Assembly: GCA_003508835.1 (NCBI GenBank)
Contig: PUFA01000021.1
Span: forward strand, 6,736,501 to 6,800,500
Length of the DNA stretch: 64,000 nt
Source of the DNA: Eonycteris spelaea
Lineage: Eukaryota > Chordata > Mammalia > Chiroptera > Pteropodidae
Reading direction: 5' to 3'
The position numbers and the translations under genes are program-made. Below are positions 22,901 through 35,081 of this stretch, piece after piece. The notes under the pieces were generated by a model. That model worked only from the letters and a program-made list of their open reading frames with translations. It was not told the DNA's origin and made no database searches. Position 1 is the stretch's first letter. Each line of letters begins with the position of its first letter.

Positions 22901-24449
22901 ATGAGTGTTCTCTGCTATTTCTATTTTATGTGTCTGGAATAGATCCTTAGAAGAATGTATTGCTTCCAGTTAACTAGAAATTATTCTGTCAAGTACACCC
23001 ATTGCTGTCCATCATAATGATAGAAATAAATATTTCATCCAGAAAATTCTTATATAATGAATTGGCTGCGTTTGATAGCCTTTCATTCAGATGTCTGCTA
23101 GCTAGAGTCGTGTTGGATTTATACTCTCTAGTAGAAGTTAAGATTAATAATTTCTTTCCCTAAATAAAATATAAAAATTAGATAGGAAATTGTTAGCAAA
23201 ATATTGGATTACTGTTTAGCATCACAATTGCGTAGCATCGTGAACTATTTATACAATAGAAAGTGATAGCTTTGTTATTAAAATATATATTTTAAAACTC
23301 AAATAATACTTATGAGTGTAAACAATGAAACCTTTCAATGCAATAATATAGTGTCTTACTGAAATAAATCCAGACCACTATACATTTATTAAATCATATT
23401 TTATACTTAAACATTTTATGATTTTGTTAGTCTTTTATATATGAAATAAATTAGCTGACAATTCATTGTATATTTTTTGAAAGGAAAAATACCTTTCTGG
23501 CAGTTTACCTGCAATTAAAAAAAAGTTTATCGTAAAAGTGCTTTTCAACAGGTCGCCGAGTCCAAAATTCTCTATATTTTTCAAGCAAAGCTTCACCCTA
23601 TAATCCCTTTAAATTTTATCACTTCATACTTCAATATTCACCAACGGAATGAAATAGGATTTTTTCTAAAATAAGGTTGTGACTCATAATCCTGAGATCT
23701 CACCACATGGACCCTGGAAAAGCCATGAATATAGATGAGGAAGAAGTGCTGAGTTAAGCAAGACATCTGCAAACAGCCTTTTGCTTTTGAAGAAGCCGTT
23801 TAATGCAAAAGGGTGGCTGAAAATAATGAACTAATTTTGCATAATGGAACTATTTAATTGATTACTATTAGTTATTTGCATTGATATTTCTTAATAATTG
23901 TTAGCAAGGCACTTCGAAAATATGAATTAATGAATTGTAGTGCTAAGTGACACACTGGCATAATAAAGCTTATATTCTATAAAATCATGGGACTCAATAC
24001 ATAAGGAATTAGGAAAAAAATGTATATAACATACTAATAGCTCATGTGTGAGAAACATATTCCTTACAGCTTTCTTGTGTTTTCTTAGTCGAATAATAGT
24101 TACGTGAATTTAATTAAGCAAAGATAAAATGAGAACCCAACAGAAATAAAATAAAAGCACGATTGTGAATGAAAAGAAAAAATAAAATGGTTCAATAGAA
24201 AAAATAAATGCTTTATCTGATAATGGTAAAACCGAAGTCTTGAAACTTGCGCAGCGTTTTATGAATGATAACTAAAATTTACTCCGAACCTCCCAGATAT
24301 TTCACAAAGCTATATTTTGCCTTCAAACAGTCTGAGCTCTATTTTGTTATTTGCTACCTGAAAAACTCTAACCAAATTCAATCATATTTTTGTCCTTTCT
24401 TTGTTTCCTACTTTATTCCTGTGATAGATGATGTTATGGCAACTTAGTT
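19983..24449. other. Unassigned AT-rich DNA
   Basis: No gene supported in this 4.5 kb. A perfect 18-bp AT palindrome lies at 21694-21711. A weak L2-like stretch lies near 22150-22230. Otherwise I see nothing. Confidence 0.5.
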
Positions 24450-25025
24450 GAGTCTGGAAAATACGTTTCCCAAATTCCTCTTCCTTGTGTGGTAACAGTG
24501 AGAGCTGGCAACAAGCAAATGTGCATGATACTCGGAATGAGGGAAGGAGAACCAGTAACACTCAGAAGGTTGCTGCAGTCAATCATGTTGATGACAGATA
24601 ATCATGTGCCTGATGGGCTGCACGTCCTGTCCAGCTCAACTTTTCTACTATTGATGCTGGAGACCAACAGCAGCCCGAGGTCGACCATTAGGAGCCCTGT
24701 GTAGTCCTAGACAGGGAGAAGTTACACGCAGACAACAGCTTCCCCGGAGGAGAGAGTTCCCACAGACCTTTCCACAAAGGACCATTCTGTGGTCCTTCTT
24801 AGATGGCCAAATGCACTTGGTCAAGGTTACGTGATAGAACTTGCAATGTGTGAGCCAAGGAAGCAAAGGCCTTCACAGAAAGCCTCCATGTGCCCACCTG
24901 AGATGTCATTTACAACAGAAAGCTGGAAAATGCTTCATTGTTCGTGTCCAACCAGTTTAAAAACACCTAGTGTGTTTTCAAAGCAGGTTAAAGTTCATAG
25001 AAGTCTGCTCGCTTATGCCTAAGTG
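24450..25025. other. Unassigned GC-richer block
   Basis: Composition rises to nearly half G+C between AT-rich flanks. Several short frames are open on both strands. The general look is of an old LTR or MER-type repeat, but I could not match a family or define ends. Confidence 0.35.
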
Positions 25026-25533
25026 TGACAATGCACTAGGAAGGAGAGAACAATTCTACACATGTTTAACAGTAGAGAACCTTTAACATAAGAGTGAGTC
25101 AAATTTTTCTTCAGGACATGTGGATGGATGACCCAAGTTTAGTGAGAGCATAGGATATATGGCTATTTACACTAAATTACTCCTGTAAATTTCAGACTTT
25201 ATAGAAGATTTCTAGGAATCATTTACTCCTTCAGCCTTCTTAATAGTCTTTTCTAATTTGTGTATCTCAGAAATACAAAATTGGAATCTGATCGTGAGCA
25301 AAAGACAACCGACAGGGTTTGTAGACTAGAGAGGCAGCCTTCTCTCTCAATCAGAAGTAAACTTGATCTTAGTAATTTTGAGCCCAAAATGTTTATGCAC
25401 CACCCCCCAGTCATCCAAGATCTACAGATTTTCTCTGAACTCTACTTGACCTACTGCCCCCAATACTAGAGGATACTCAGCTATGATTTAAGAGATACAG
25501 TGTATGGAGTTCCAGGTTCTTTGATGGGAGTAT
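25026..25533. other. Unassigned DNA
   Basis: Nothing recognisable. Confidence 0.5.
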
Positions 25534-25600
25534 AAAAACAAAACAAAACAAAACAAAACAAAACAAAACAAAACAAAACAAAACAAAACAAAACAAAAAC
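25534..25600. repeat. (CAAAA)n pentanucleotide microsatellite
   Basis: About 13 near-perfect AAAAC units. On the minus strand it reads (GTTTT)n and produces a repeated Phe-Val-Leu-Phe-Cys frame that is purely compositional. No SINE or L1 body obviously precedes it, so it may have grown from an A-rich tail. Confidence 0.95.
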
Positions 25601-27942
25601 CTCTGTGTATCCCTCCAGGCGGTAGGGCACAGTCACAAAGCAATATTTACAAGTGAGACTTTTAAAGCACTGCTCTGCCTCTCTCCAAGAGAAATGAAGA
25701 TGTGGTTGAGCTTGAGTTGGAGGAAGACAGAAGTACAGCCAACAACCTGAAATGTGGCACTCAACATCTCTTAATTTAACTATGGTTCTTTTCAGCCACA
25801 ACACCCGGAGCAGAAAACGAACTAGAGATCAAACTTTTGGAAAGAAGGAGGATTAGTGCTGAGAAAGATGCTGTCTCTGAGGGATACTAACAGCAGCAAT
25901 TCTAGGTGAAGAGAATAAGCAGTTTCTCACGTACTGGGTTTATTTACATTGCGTTTAAGATGCAAAATAAGCTGCATAAGGAAGGACTGTGTAGCATGTG
26001 GTGTCCTTACCCTCAGGACAGCCTGGACAAAGTCCCTGGTGTTTAAAATACGTTTTTTATATTTTGTCCTCCCCCGTAAGGCGCACAGAGAGAATTTGGA
26101 GGACAGATGCTGCTTTTAGGAATTGCAAATACTTCCCTAGAGAGAAAGTGAAATGAGTGGACAAAATAATTATAACAACATTTTGCCCATAAGTCTTGTG
26201 AAAGAGTGAAACTCTCTGTTTGGTAAACTTATGGAATTCCCTTAGTTGGGAGTTGAGACATCTTTATCAGTAAAGGGCTACAGTCTTGTCATCTATATAG
26301 TCTCTGTTGTAACTACTCACTCTAGATTTTTAAAACAAAAGTAGCCGAGATCTCTATATAAATGTATGTGGTTATTTTCCAATAAACTTCATTTAAAAAC
26401 CAGCAAACAAATAGATGCTGAGACATTTGTGGCCCATGGTCTGCTGTTTACCCATTTTTGGTTTCCAAAAGAGGTCATAAGGGCAAGTGTTATAAGACTA
26501 TGAAACAGAAGTCAAGGTTAATTATTATATACGTAACATCAGAACTTTGTGGGTGTCACAGGGAGGGGAGGAAGTGGTGACAGAGGCAGCCATCTCAGGT
26601 AATGAGGCAAGAGGCTTGGGCTGAGGCAAAAGACGATGGAAAGGGATTCCTGCTGATACGTTGACCATAGTGTCCTACTGCCAGCTGTATGATCTCAGAA
26701 CAATGACACTGTAAGCCCTTCCACCCTTGAACCTTCAGTAAAATTTACAGACTAACACACTATAAAATAAAAATGTGGTTAACCTATATTGACTTGCTTA
26801 TACTGAGGAATAACGTTTGATTTTTATCTGTACTTGGCATGTATCAAAGAGATAACTGTACCGACACGTGGTAAGAATGATATTCTGATTTCCATGGTCA
26901 CTGAGAGACCGTGACCTTGAGATCGTAAGCCCTTAATAATGTGCAGAAATCCTGGGGACAGGCACAGATTGTTGGTGTGAGCTGAGTGTAAGAGAATCTT
27001 AAGCATCATCAGACCATTGCAATAACTATGCGTATATTAAATCATTTTTAAAAATGTGCACATGCCTGCCCACTTAGTCTTGCAATCTGAAATCCAATTT
27101 TGCTGAATCTGGTGCAAAAATTGGGGCAGTTTATTAATATTGTGTGTGTATGTTTATCAAAATATTATTAAGCATCACTATTGAGATTCTGATTTAGTGG
27201 GTATAGGTGGGTCTTTGGAGTGTTATTTATATAAATCATCTCAGAGCTTTTCTCATATGCTACCAATTTTGGAAATCACTAGATGAGTCTGAAAATAATT
27301 TGAATAAAAAAGAAGTGACCTACTACTTCCGGAGAAATATTTTTGACCTTTAAGTGTCTTATTCACAGAAAATGGGCCAATTTCTTGTCTGGTTGGACTC
27401 TAGGTAGGAAATGATCTACTTCAAGGGTTTTGAACATCATTTGTTTCACAATAGCATACAACACTGATTGGGACAGAGAAAATGCAGCTCTCGAAGAGAG
27501 TACCAATTCATATCAGAAAGAAAACTAAAAAGTCACTAATTAGAAAGTCAAAGTTTTCTATAATACTGAGAGGTGTATGGGATAATCAAATTGAGTAATT
27601 TTTATACTTTGTTACAACTGCTTTCACCGATCATAGCAAAAGACCAGTGGGAGAGACTCGAATGAGCTGTTATAGCCCTACCCAAACCAATTAAAGCCAA
27701 GACAGACTCGATGGCACACTTTTTATTGTTGGAGAAATTAACCGTGGAAAGACCCACCTATCCACCATGCCTGATAACTGTATAGCTTCGTAGAGTAAAA
27801 GGAACTATTAGAGTAAAATCTATGTGAGTATAATTTTCTAGAACTGGAAGGAGATGTTTTACCAAAATCTTCTTCATAAAAAGCATCTACCTCGCATCCT
27901 AATTGCTGTAATACTGCCATCAGTATCGGATCATCATAATGC
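25601..27942. other. Unassigned DNA
   Basis: No gene or clear repeat. Slightly GC-richer patches near 25600-25900 and 26560-26720 are unassigned. Confidence 0.5.
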
Positions 27943-28985
27943 ATTCGACAAGTCTTTATCGAACATTCAGTATGTTGAAAACCTACCTACAGCACTGAAG
28001 ATGAATCAGGGAGCAAAATAGACAAAATTCCTTATCTCCCAGAGCATATATTTTGGAGGGGAAGATTAACAACATGCTTTCTCAAATAAATATATTATAC
28101 AATGTCAGATGTTGAAAACTCCTACAAAGAAAAATATTGCCATGATAAGCCATAAACCATAGAGTAGGAAGATGTTCTTTTCACTTTGGGAGAGGATGGG
28201 AGGAAGACAGAGATGGTCTCCATGATAAGGTGACAGTTGAGCAGAAATGAATGGAGAGAGGGAAGGGTCCATGGAAATCTCTATAGGCAGGTGAAACAGC
28301 CCTGGGACAAAGATGTGTTTGGTGAGTCTGAGGAGCAGTAAGGAAGCCAGGAAGCTAGATAGTTCCATAAATTATTCCTAAATAAATGAATAAATGAGTG
28401 AGGAGAGAGGATTTTCTTTTTATAAGATAATAGGCTAGAAGAAATTTCAAAGAGCAGGAAATGCATAAACAAAGATTCAGTGGAACAACATCTTGTTCAG
28501 GTCTCTTTGAACTATTAGAACAAACATATGGCTTGGGCCCTGTGTTCTACAGAACTGCTGAAGGCTTTTGAGCAAGCATGGAAATGGGATAGAAAAATGA
28601 GTATCTAAAGACTATTTTTCAGTGCTATAAACGTAAACTAAAATACATAGAACATGAAGAAAAGGGAATTAGTAACTAATGGAGTAATTTCACATAATAG
28701 GTAAGAAAAATAGGTATGGAAATAAAATTAAGAATAAAAACACTAAAGGAAAGCTTGATAGTACATGTTAAGTAATTCAAATTTGGTGCAAGAAAGAAGA
28801 AATAAAATAGACCTTTAAGATTTTGGGAATGAATAACTGATGATACAGTGGTACTAGGGAAGGCAGAAGATGAAATTTGTATTATATGCCGGATCTAGGG
28901 GTAGGTTAATTTTTGAAGTTATGGTTTCATTTGTAAATACTCAACATATTATCAGATAATTGTATCTCCAATAGGACTGCAGAAA
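27943..28985 (-). mobile_element. L2 LINE, long decayed 3' part (minus strand)
   Basis: The plus strand shows antisense L2 in order. First comes the 3' end ('TTCGACAAGTCTTTATCGAA'). Then follow 'CAGGGAGCAAAATAGACAAA', 'GAGCAGAAATGAATGGAGAG', 'CCTGGGACAAAGATGTGTTT', 'GGCTTTTGAGCAAGCATGGA', and further ORF-derived stretches to about 28985. Old indels and gaps separate the blocks. L2 has been inactive since before the placental radiation. Confidence 0.7.
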
Positions 28986-29520
28986 GTTAGGGTGTCATAT
29001 GCTTGGTTTGTTAGTTAAAGTTATAAAAGTTGTAAGCTCCAAAATAAAAGGCTCTAAATTCAGAATGTCAGAATATAAAGGATGGTTTATTGGAGAAATC
29101 CCAACTTTAGGAAATATGTAAATGAAATTTGTAATTAACTTTAAATGTTAGATTATTTGAAATTTGAAGTAAAATATTTAGATGATAGCCTTAAAACATG
29201 CAAATATAGTCATTGACATGCATGTCTGAAGCTGTTCTAATTTAAATTTATTTTAATTGCTGGTTATGCTGTCATGAAGGATCCTTATGTTTTTTAACAA
29301 AGTTTTTATAATCAAAAATGACTTTTTTTCTTGTGCTTTATTTCTTAAAATATATTTGTTTCTTAAATTTATATTTAATAAACTTGTTTTAAAATGTGAT
29401 GTGTAGAAAGCACTTTGCAACATGTTAAAAACAAAAAATATGGTAATATAAGATTATATTTAGACTTTATCATCTACATAATGATGTCATTAATTATTGT
29501 GATTATAAAATCACAAATAT
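28986..29520. other. Unassigned AT-rich DNA
   Basis: Nothing recognisable. Confidence 0.5.
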
Positions 29521-29722
29521 CACGATGCCTACCATTTTTCAGGCATTTTTCAAATCAGGTTAACTGTACTAAGTAGTTTAAGTAACATAACACTCTATTA
29601 AATTTGTACTGGTATTTTTAATAGTTTACAGATGAGGAAACAAATGTTAGTGACTTGCTCAAGGTCACACAACTAGCATCTGGCAGCAGCAGATGCAAAG
29701 ATCTCTGTCCTCTAACTGTTAA
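29521..29722 (+). mobile_element. MIR SINE
   Basis: It contains the MIR core 'TTTACAGATGAGGAAACAAA' followed by 'GTGACTTGCTCAAGGTCACA' and 'CAACTAGCATCTGGCAGCAG'. The expected 5' tRNA-derived portion is recognisable but worn ('GTACTAAGTAGTTTAAGTAA'). Confidence 0.9.
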
Positions 29723-31696
29723 TATTTCTTAAAATTCCATTATAGAAAGAGATGGTAGGGATCATGCATATTCAATAATAGTACAATTCAATGCGAAGCA
29801 CATATTTGATGAAAGCAGCCTGGTGAAATATATTTTTGGAAATATTGATCTTTGGATAGATTTCTGTAGAGTGTAGAGGTGGTAAACTGGCTGTAGAGCT
29901 GTTCAGGTCATTCAGGTGCAACGCAGTTAACTCCTGGATGAAGTAAGTTTTGCCTATTTTATTGTGAGAAGTCAGCTTCTCTGGATTTTTACAAAATTTT
30001 ATCTAGTACCCTTCAAACAAGTGTTTATTTTATCTTAACCACCGAGATCACAATATCACAAACTTATATATGCTCTTGAAGCTTTTATCAATTAAACACA
30101 CAATGATCTACCAGAAATTATATCATATTCAAATTAAAGCCCTCTGTGTCTCCAAAGAGATAATACAATGTTGTTTACATGCGTTGCATGTCTACATAGG
30201 TTTATTTCCATAACTCAGCTGTAACATTTTTCCTCCTTGGTTTGTCATGATTACTAAGCATTCTAGTTAGTGAGTATACAAATAGGGCTATATTCTTCAT
30301 GGTGTTCTTTACCCTGAGAAGAAACGATTAAACTAATTGTCAGAATTAATTCTATTTCAAAAGTATAGCCTTAATATCAGGCAACAAAATCTTAATTGGA
30401 AATGCCTTTTTAAAGCATGAAACTAAAATTTGTAATCCGACTCCTGATACCATTAATGGAAGGCACATGAAACAATATATCTGTTGGGAATCTAGAAAAT
30501 TTACAGCTGATGTTGTAAAGTCCCTCTCTGAATTAGAGGCTCTATAACAATTTCTTCACTTGTAGAATGATACATTTAATTTGCATAAGAGCAACTCAAG
30601 TATCATTAATTTTCCTTAATATATAACCTGTAGAGGGACATCTATGTGAATAAAGAGATCAGGATACATTACTTAAGCTTCTCTTAACAGCCACAGATAA
30701 AAGTCCTTTTCTTTGTGGATATTTTACAACTTGCAATAGATAACAAAGCAGTACTCTAAATGAAAATAATTCTTTCAAACACTATAATTTTAGAACGTGT
30801 AAAGAAAATAGGTGATTTTCCATGATAGTAATTTAAACTAGATACATTAGTAGTAATTTCTTTATAGTTCATCTTCACATTGTTCTTCTTTTAGACACAT
30901 TACATAATTTATCATATCCTTCCCAAAATTAATCATGGGAGTTTTTGTATTAATAAATATATGTGTTTAAATTTTAATTTACACAAATATTTGGAATATT
31001 AATAAATATATGTGTGTTTAAATTTTAATACATATTTTATCTGCAAAGTGGGTTTAATTCAGCCCTAGTTTTTAAGTTCTCTTCCAATTCTTTACATTTT
31101 CATTTTATTTGGTTTTTAAACTTCTTTAGTGGTTGTTTTCTTTTGCATCTTCAGGGTAAAAAGTATACTTCTTGAACATTTATTTATTTTTGTTGCTCTA
31201 GTCCGAGATCTTAGACCATCCATTGCCTTTCTGCGGCCCCCTGCGCCTTCAGAACGTGCTTGCATATTCCTGGGTCTTCGGTCTGTTCCTCGTATTTTCC
31301 ATGTTGGTGGTTTCATTACTTCATCCCACAACTTCAGTAGAGTAATTTCCAGCAGATGAGGGAGAAGAGGTTTATTCACCCTCTCTTCTGTTTTGACTAT
31401 ATTCCTATCATATTCTCAGATCTATACCTGAGCGACAGATTGAATTATGCAAATCTGAGCAATGTCCCCATCATTGGTCTGATTTCCATCTACTGCAGGT
31501 ATGTGGAACAGAGAATTGTTTAAACCCCACCTAACACATCTGATTTTCTGGCATTTCAATAATTCATTACGCAAGAGGAACTGCATTCTTCAGGATGAAT
31601 TTCTAGTAAGACTCTTATTCATTCTCTGTTCCTGCAAATAAAGCTTTAATTCATGGGCATACATTTCCATAATTTAATAAAAATGTGTTAATAGTT
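29723..31696. other. Unassigned AT-rich DNA
   Basis: No gene supported. A short direct duplication lies at 30948-31029. A small GC-richer patch at about 31195-31300 has opposed open frames on both strands but no recognised product. Confidence 0.5.
30948..31029. repeat. Spaced direct repeat, 31/33-bp copies
   Basis: TATTAATAAATATATGTG, then (TG)TTTAAATTTTAAT. The first copy is at 30948-30978 and the second at 30997-31029, offset by 49 bp. The second has one extra TG. It is a local duplication. Confidence 0.85.
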
Positions 31697-32275
31697 TGTC
31701 ACTATGATAGGTAAAATGGCGCCCCCTACCTGAGGATGTATACATTCTAATCTCCAGAGCTGGTGAATATACTACTTTGCAGGATATAGGGAATTTTTCA
31801 GATGTGATCAAGTATATGGTCTTTAAGAAGGTAAAATTATTCTGGATTATCCAAGTGGACTTAGGTAGTCATGTAATTCCTTACAAAGCAAAGAACGTTT
31901 CTTGGTTAGTTTGGAGAAATATGATGTAAGGACAAAAATTGCTTTTGCTGCCTTTGAAGATGGAGGAAAAAAACCCATTAGGCAAGAGATGCATCAAATT
32001 ATAGATGCAGATGTCCTCAGCTGACAGCCAGAACTGACGTAGGGACATAGTGTTACAATTCCAAGGAACTAAATGCTACCAACAATCCAAATAAGCAGGA
32101 AATTGGTCCTGCCCTCAAGCCTTCAGGAAACAAACAAACAAAAACAAGATTGCTGAAACCTTGATTTTAGATCAGTGAGATTTTTCCTAGGTATCAGACT
32201 TGAAGAATTCTAGGGATGAATTTTTGTTGTATGAAGGCATTGAATTTGTGGTGAGATGTTAAGAGTAGAAATAAA
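31697..32275 (+). mobile_element. MLT1-like (ERVL-MaLR) LTR
   Basis: The order is typical of this LTR group. 'TTTCAGATGTGATCAAGTAT' comes first, then 'ATTCTGGATTATCCAAGTGG', 'CTTTGAAGATGGAGGA', 'CTGAAACCTTGATTTTAGAT' with 'CAGTGAGA', and a degraded 3' end carrying AATAAAAAT. About 580 bp includes small insertions such as an A-rich (CAAA)n stretch. Confidence 0.7.
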
Positions 32276-32370
32276 AATTAAATTAATACAGTACCCAGAA
32301 TCTTCATGCCTCTCCCCTACCTTGTTAAATTCTTTCTTAGGAGCTAAACACTATGGAAACAAAGAAATAA
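32276..32370. other. Short unassigned stretch
   Basis: Nothing recognisable. Confidence 0.4.
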
Positions 32371-32475
32371 GAAGAGATAGAAGTAGATAGATAATGGATA
32401 GATAGATGATAGATGACAGATATAGATAGATGATAGATAGATAGATAAATAGATAATAAAGATACAGAGATAGAG
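32371..32475. repeat. (GATA)n microsatellite, imperfect
   Basis: About 105 bp of GATA/TAGA units with GATG and AAT interruptions. Confidence 0.9.
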
Positions 32476-33014
32476 AATATTATATCTCATATTATCTCAT
32501 AAGACATCCACACAGAAGATAAATGATGCCAGGTTATCTGATAGATATAAACTTGAACAGCCAAGGGCCAAGGAACATTGACATGGTAGGTGATCAGTAT
32601 ATAATTAAAGTGGTCCTATAATTTTTTGTCTTAGGAAAAAAATCTTCCATATTTTTATGTTGTCAGAGAAATAAATTTATAAAAGGGAATGTTGAGACTT
32701 AATGTCTAGTGAAAACCCTTAGTCTAAAACATTAGAGTTTATTTCAGTCTTCTTTGTAGTTAAAAAATATATATATATTCAGTCTTTTAAGGATATAATA
32801 TGAGTTAATTTGGTATGATTGGGAAAATTTAAAATTTAGCTTAAATTCAAAGCAAATAATTCGGTTATACATCATTTTCAATAAGATAATATCAACCAAT
32901 TCTCTGTTAACTTACTAATCAATACAGAAGTTTTGCATTTAAGCACTGCTTCAACAGTTTTAAATTTGGTTCTACCCAATACCTAAAGATTTTCTTATTT
33001 TATTAATATTTTAA
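32476..33014. other. Unassigned AT-rich DNA
   Basis: Nothing recognisable. A short (TA)n lies near 32765-32780. Confidence 0.5.
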
Positions 33015-33240
33015 TTTACATATAGTGAGATGCCACTAGTGGGAATGATAGAGTGTGAGATCTGCTCCTCCATAAATGCCATGAAAATACAGAAAAAAAA
33101 TGCTTCCATATCTCGGCTACTGTGAATAAAGCTGCAACGAACATAGGGGTGCATATAGCTGTTCGAATTAGTGTTTTGGAATTCTTCAGATAAATACCCA
33201 GAATTGGAATTGCTGAGTCATAAGATAGTTCTAGTTTTAA
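33015..33240 (-). mobile_element. L1 ORF2 fragment (minus strand), left part
   Basis: The plus strand shows antisense distal ORF2: 'CCATATCTCGGCTACTGTGA', 'AAGCTGCAACGAACATAGGG', 'GATAAATACCCAGAATTGGA' and 'TTGCTGAGTCATAAGATAGT'. The fragment is interrupted at about 33240 by another L1 end and resumes at about 33372. Confidence 0.85.
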
Positions 33241-33371
33241 TTTTTTTTTATTAGTTTCAAGTATACAGTACATTGGTTAGCATTTATATAGTTTATGCAA
33301 CAATCCCCCTGATTGCTCTTTCCCTCTCTCCTTAGCTATTACATTAATGTTCACTGCATTCCCTATTCATG
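33241..33371 (-). mobile_element. L1 3' end inserted in an older L1 (minus strand)
   Basis: A T-rich start (its A tail on the minus strand) precedes 'TTAGTTTCAAGTATACAGTA', 'GGTTAGCATTTATATAGTTT' and 'CATTCCCTAT'. This is the same 3' UTR end as at 17765-17868 but slightly longer. It splits the ORF2 fragment around it, so it is the younger insertion. Confidence 0.75.
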
Positions 33372-33393
33372 CCGTCTTCCATAGTGCCACACC
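33372..33393 (-). mobile_element. L1 ORF2 fragment (minus strand), right part
   Basis: 'CCGTCTTCCATAGTGCCACA' continues the ORF2 antisense that was broken at 33240. A plus-strand L1 follows directly. Confidence 0.6.
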
Positions 33394-34000
33394 AGATGCT
33401 AGTGAGGATGCAGAGAAGGGAACTCTTTTTCATGCTGGTGGAAATGGAAAAATGCTGCAGCAATCTTAAAGACTGCTTGACAGTTTTTTTACAAAACTAA
33501 ATAGAGGCTTACCATATGATCAAGCAATCACACCACTAGATATTGATCCTATAAGTTGGAAAACAAACCCACAAAAATCTGCATGCAAATGCTAATAGAA
33601 GCTTTATTCATAATCTGTAAAAACTTGAAGCAATGACCCAGTCCTTCACAGGAGAACAGAGAAATAGATAGTGGTAAATCCATAAAATGATATAGTATAT
33701 CATTCAAAAACATGTACGAATCCTAAATTCTTATGGCTACATGATGAAAACCAATCTGAAAGGCCATGTACAGTGTGCATCTATGTAGCTGACCATCTTC
33801 AAAAGGTGAAACCATAGAGATTATAAAAAATTCAATATTTGTGTGGAGGTTGGGTGTTATGGGAAGAGGTTAACTAGATGAAGAATGGGAATGTGTTACA
33901 GTGATAAAACTATGCTGTGTGATGGTTTAGTGGCAGTTACAAGACACTTGACTATACATTTGACAAAATCCACAGAAGTTTGCATTTCTAAGAATATATA
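33394..34000 (+). mobile_element. L1M fragment, ORF2 end and 3' UTR (plus strand)
   Basis: 'GCTAGTGAGGATGCAGAGAA' begins distal ORF2 in sense. It is followed by 'CATGCTGGTGGAAATGG', 'ACCATATGATCAAGCAATCA' and 'AAGCTTTATTCATAATCTGT', then UTR-like 'GGTTTAGTGGCAGTTACAAG' and 'TGACTATACATTTGACAAAA'. It covers the same ORF2 region as the neighbouring minus-strand fragment, so it is a separate insertion and not an inversion of that copy. Confidence 0.8.
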
Positions 34001-34473
34001 GATTCATGGAATGGAATGCAGAATGTATATAGGAAATAAACAAGTAAATGTGATGCAAATGATGAAATGATGCGAATCAGTTTTCCCACTGTGGGATGGG
34101 ATTACAGATATGTAATAGAAAAGGCAAAGATCATCATAGAGTAAAGGATTATGATTGGATTATACTCATAGACATAAGTATGAAGTATAGTTTATCCTAA
34201 TATTGACACATGTAGATACATACATAGATATTGTAGATACGTATCTATATACAGGTTGTATGCACATATATGTTTTGCTTTGTCAGCTGGTAGGACCTAT
34301 AATAACAATACCTCAGTAAGCAAGCACATCAGTTCTCAAACCTTGTTTTTAATACTGTTATCCAATAAAAAGAACCAGGTGTCCTTAGTAAAATGGCTGA
34401 TACTAGGATTGAGCAGGAGATACAGAAGATGAGTTTGGAGCATCTTATAACACCAAAAAGTAAAACTGCCCCC

Positions 34474-34475
<2 letters not shown>
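34001..34475. other. Unassigned AT-rich DNA
   Basis: Nothing recognisable. Possible L1 3' UTR remnants are too degraded to call. Confidence 0.4.

Positions 34476-34529
<54 letters not shown>
34476..34529. repeat. (CA)n microsatellite, about 27 uninterrupted units
   Basis: A perfect CA dinucleotide run of 54 bp, the longest in the window. Its length and purity suggest it is polymorphic. Confidence 0.97.
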
Positions 34530-34530
<1 letters not shown>

Positions 34531-34689
34531 AATGACATATATCAACAGGAATCAACAGAAGGCATTTCTGGTGGTCAAAACTGGAACAACTAAATAACAA
34601 GTATTGGAAATTTTATATTATAGCAAACTACCACACTGAAGTTGATCAAAGTTAAAATCAACAGTGATGATAGTTTGTACCCTTGACAT

Positions 34690-35081
34690 GATATGAGAAT
34701 GACATTTTTACCTCATTATTCTCAAAATCTCCGAATACCATCTAATCACGAGAAAAAATATCACACAAAAAATACCTGATACTCCACAAAACTGTCAAGG
34801 TTACAAAAATTAAGGAAATTCTAGAAGACTAAATGTAATGTATATACTGGATAGGATTTCACAACAGAAAAAGGACACTTCGTAGAAACAAAGGAAACGT
34901 GAATAAAGAATAGATTTTAGTTACAAAATAATGTATCAGTATTGGTTCGCTGTGACAAATTCACCATATTAATGCAAGATGTTAGCAAGAAAAACTGGGT
35001 GCGTGGCATAGAGCTACTCTTGGTACCATCTTTGCAATTTTTCTATACACCTAAGACTATTCTTTAAAAAGTATTTAAAAA
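34690..35081 (+). mobile_element. L1M 3' untranslated region fragment
   Basis: 'GATATGAGAATGACATTTTT', 'CTAATCACGAGAAAA', 'CAACAGAAAAAGGACA', 'TGTATCAGTATTGGTTCGCT' and 'ATTTTTCTATACACCTAAGA' match the ordered blocks of L1M 3' UTRs. It is the same region as 9975-10405. It ends at a T-to-A-rich tail near 35081. Confidence 0.75.

Noticed and set aside
25481..25804. 107-codon minus-strand frame with a repeated Phe-Val-Leu-Phe-Cys unit
   Set aside because: The repeat unit is simply the (GTTTT)n microsatellite translated. The flanks have no recognisable coding signal.
34329..34593. Frames with Cys-Val or His-Thr repeats
   Set aside because: These are translations of the (CA)n microsatellite at 34476-34529.
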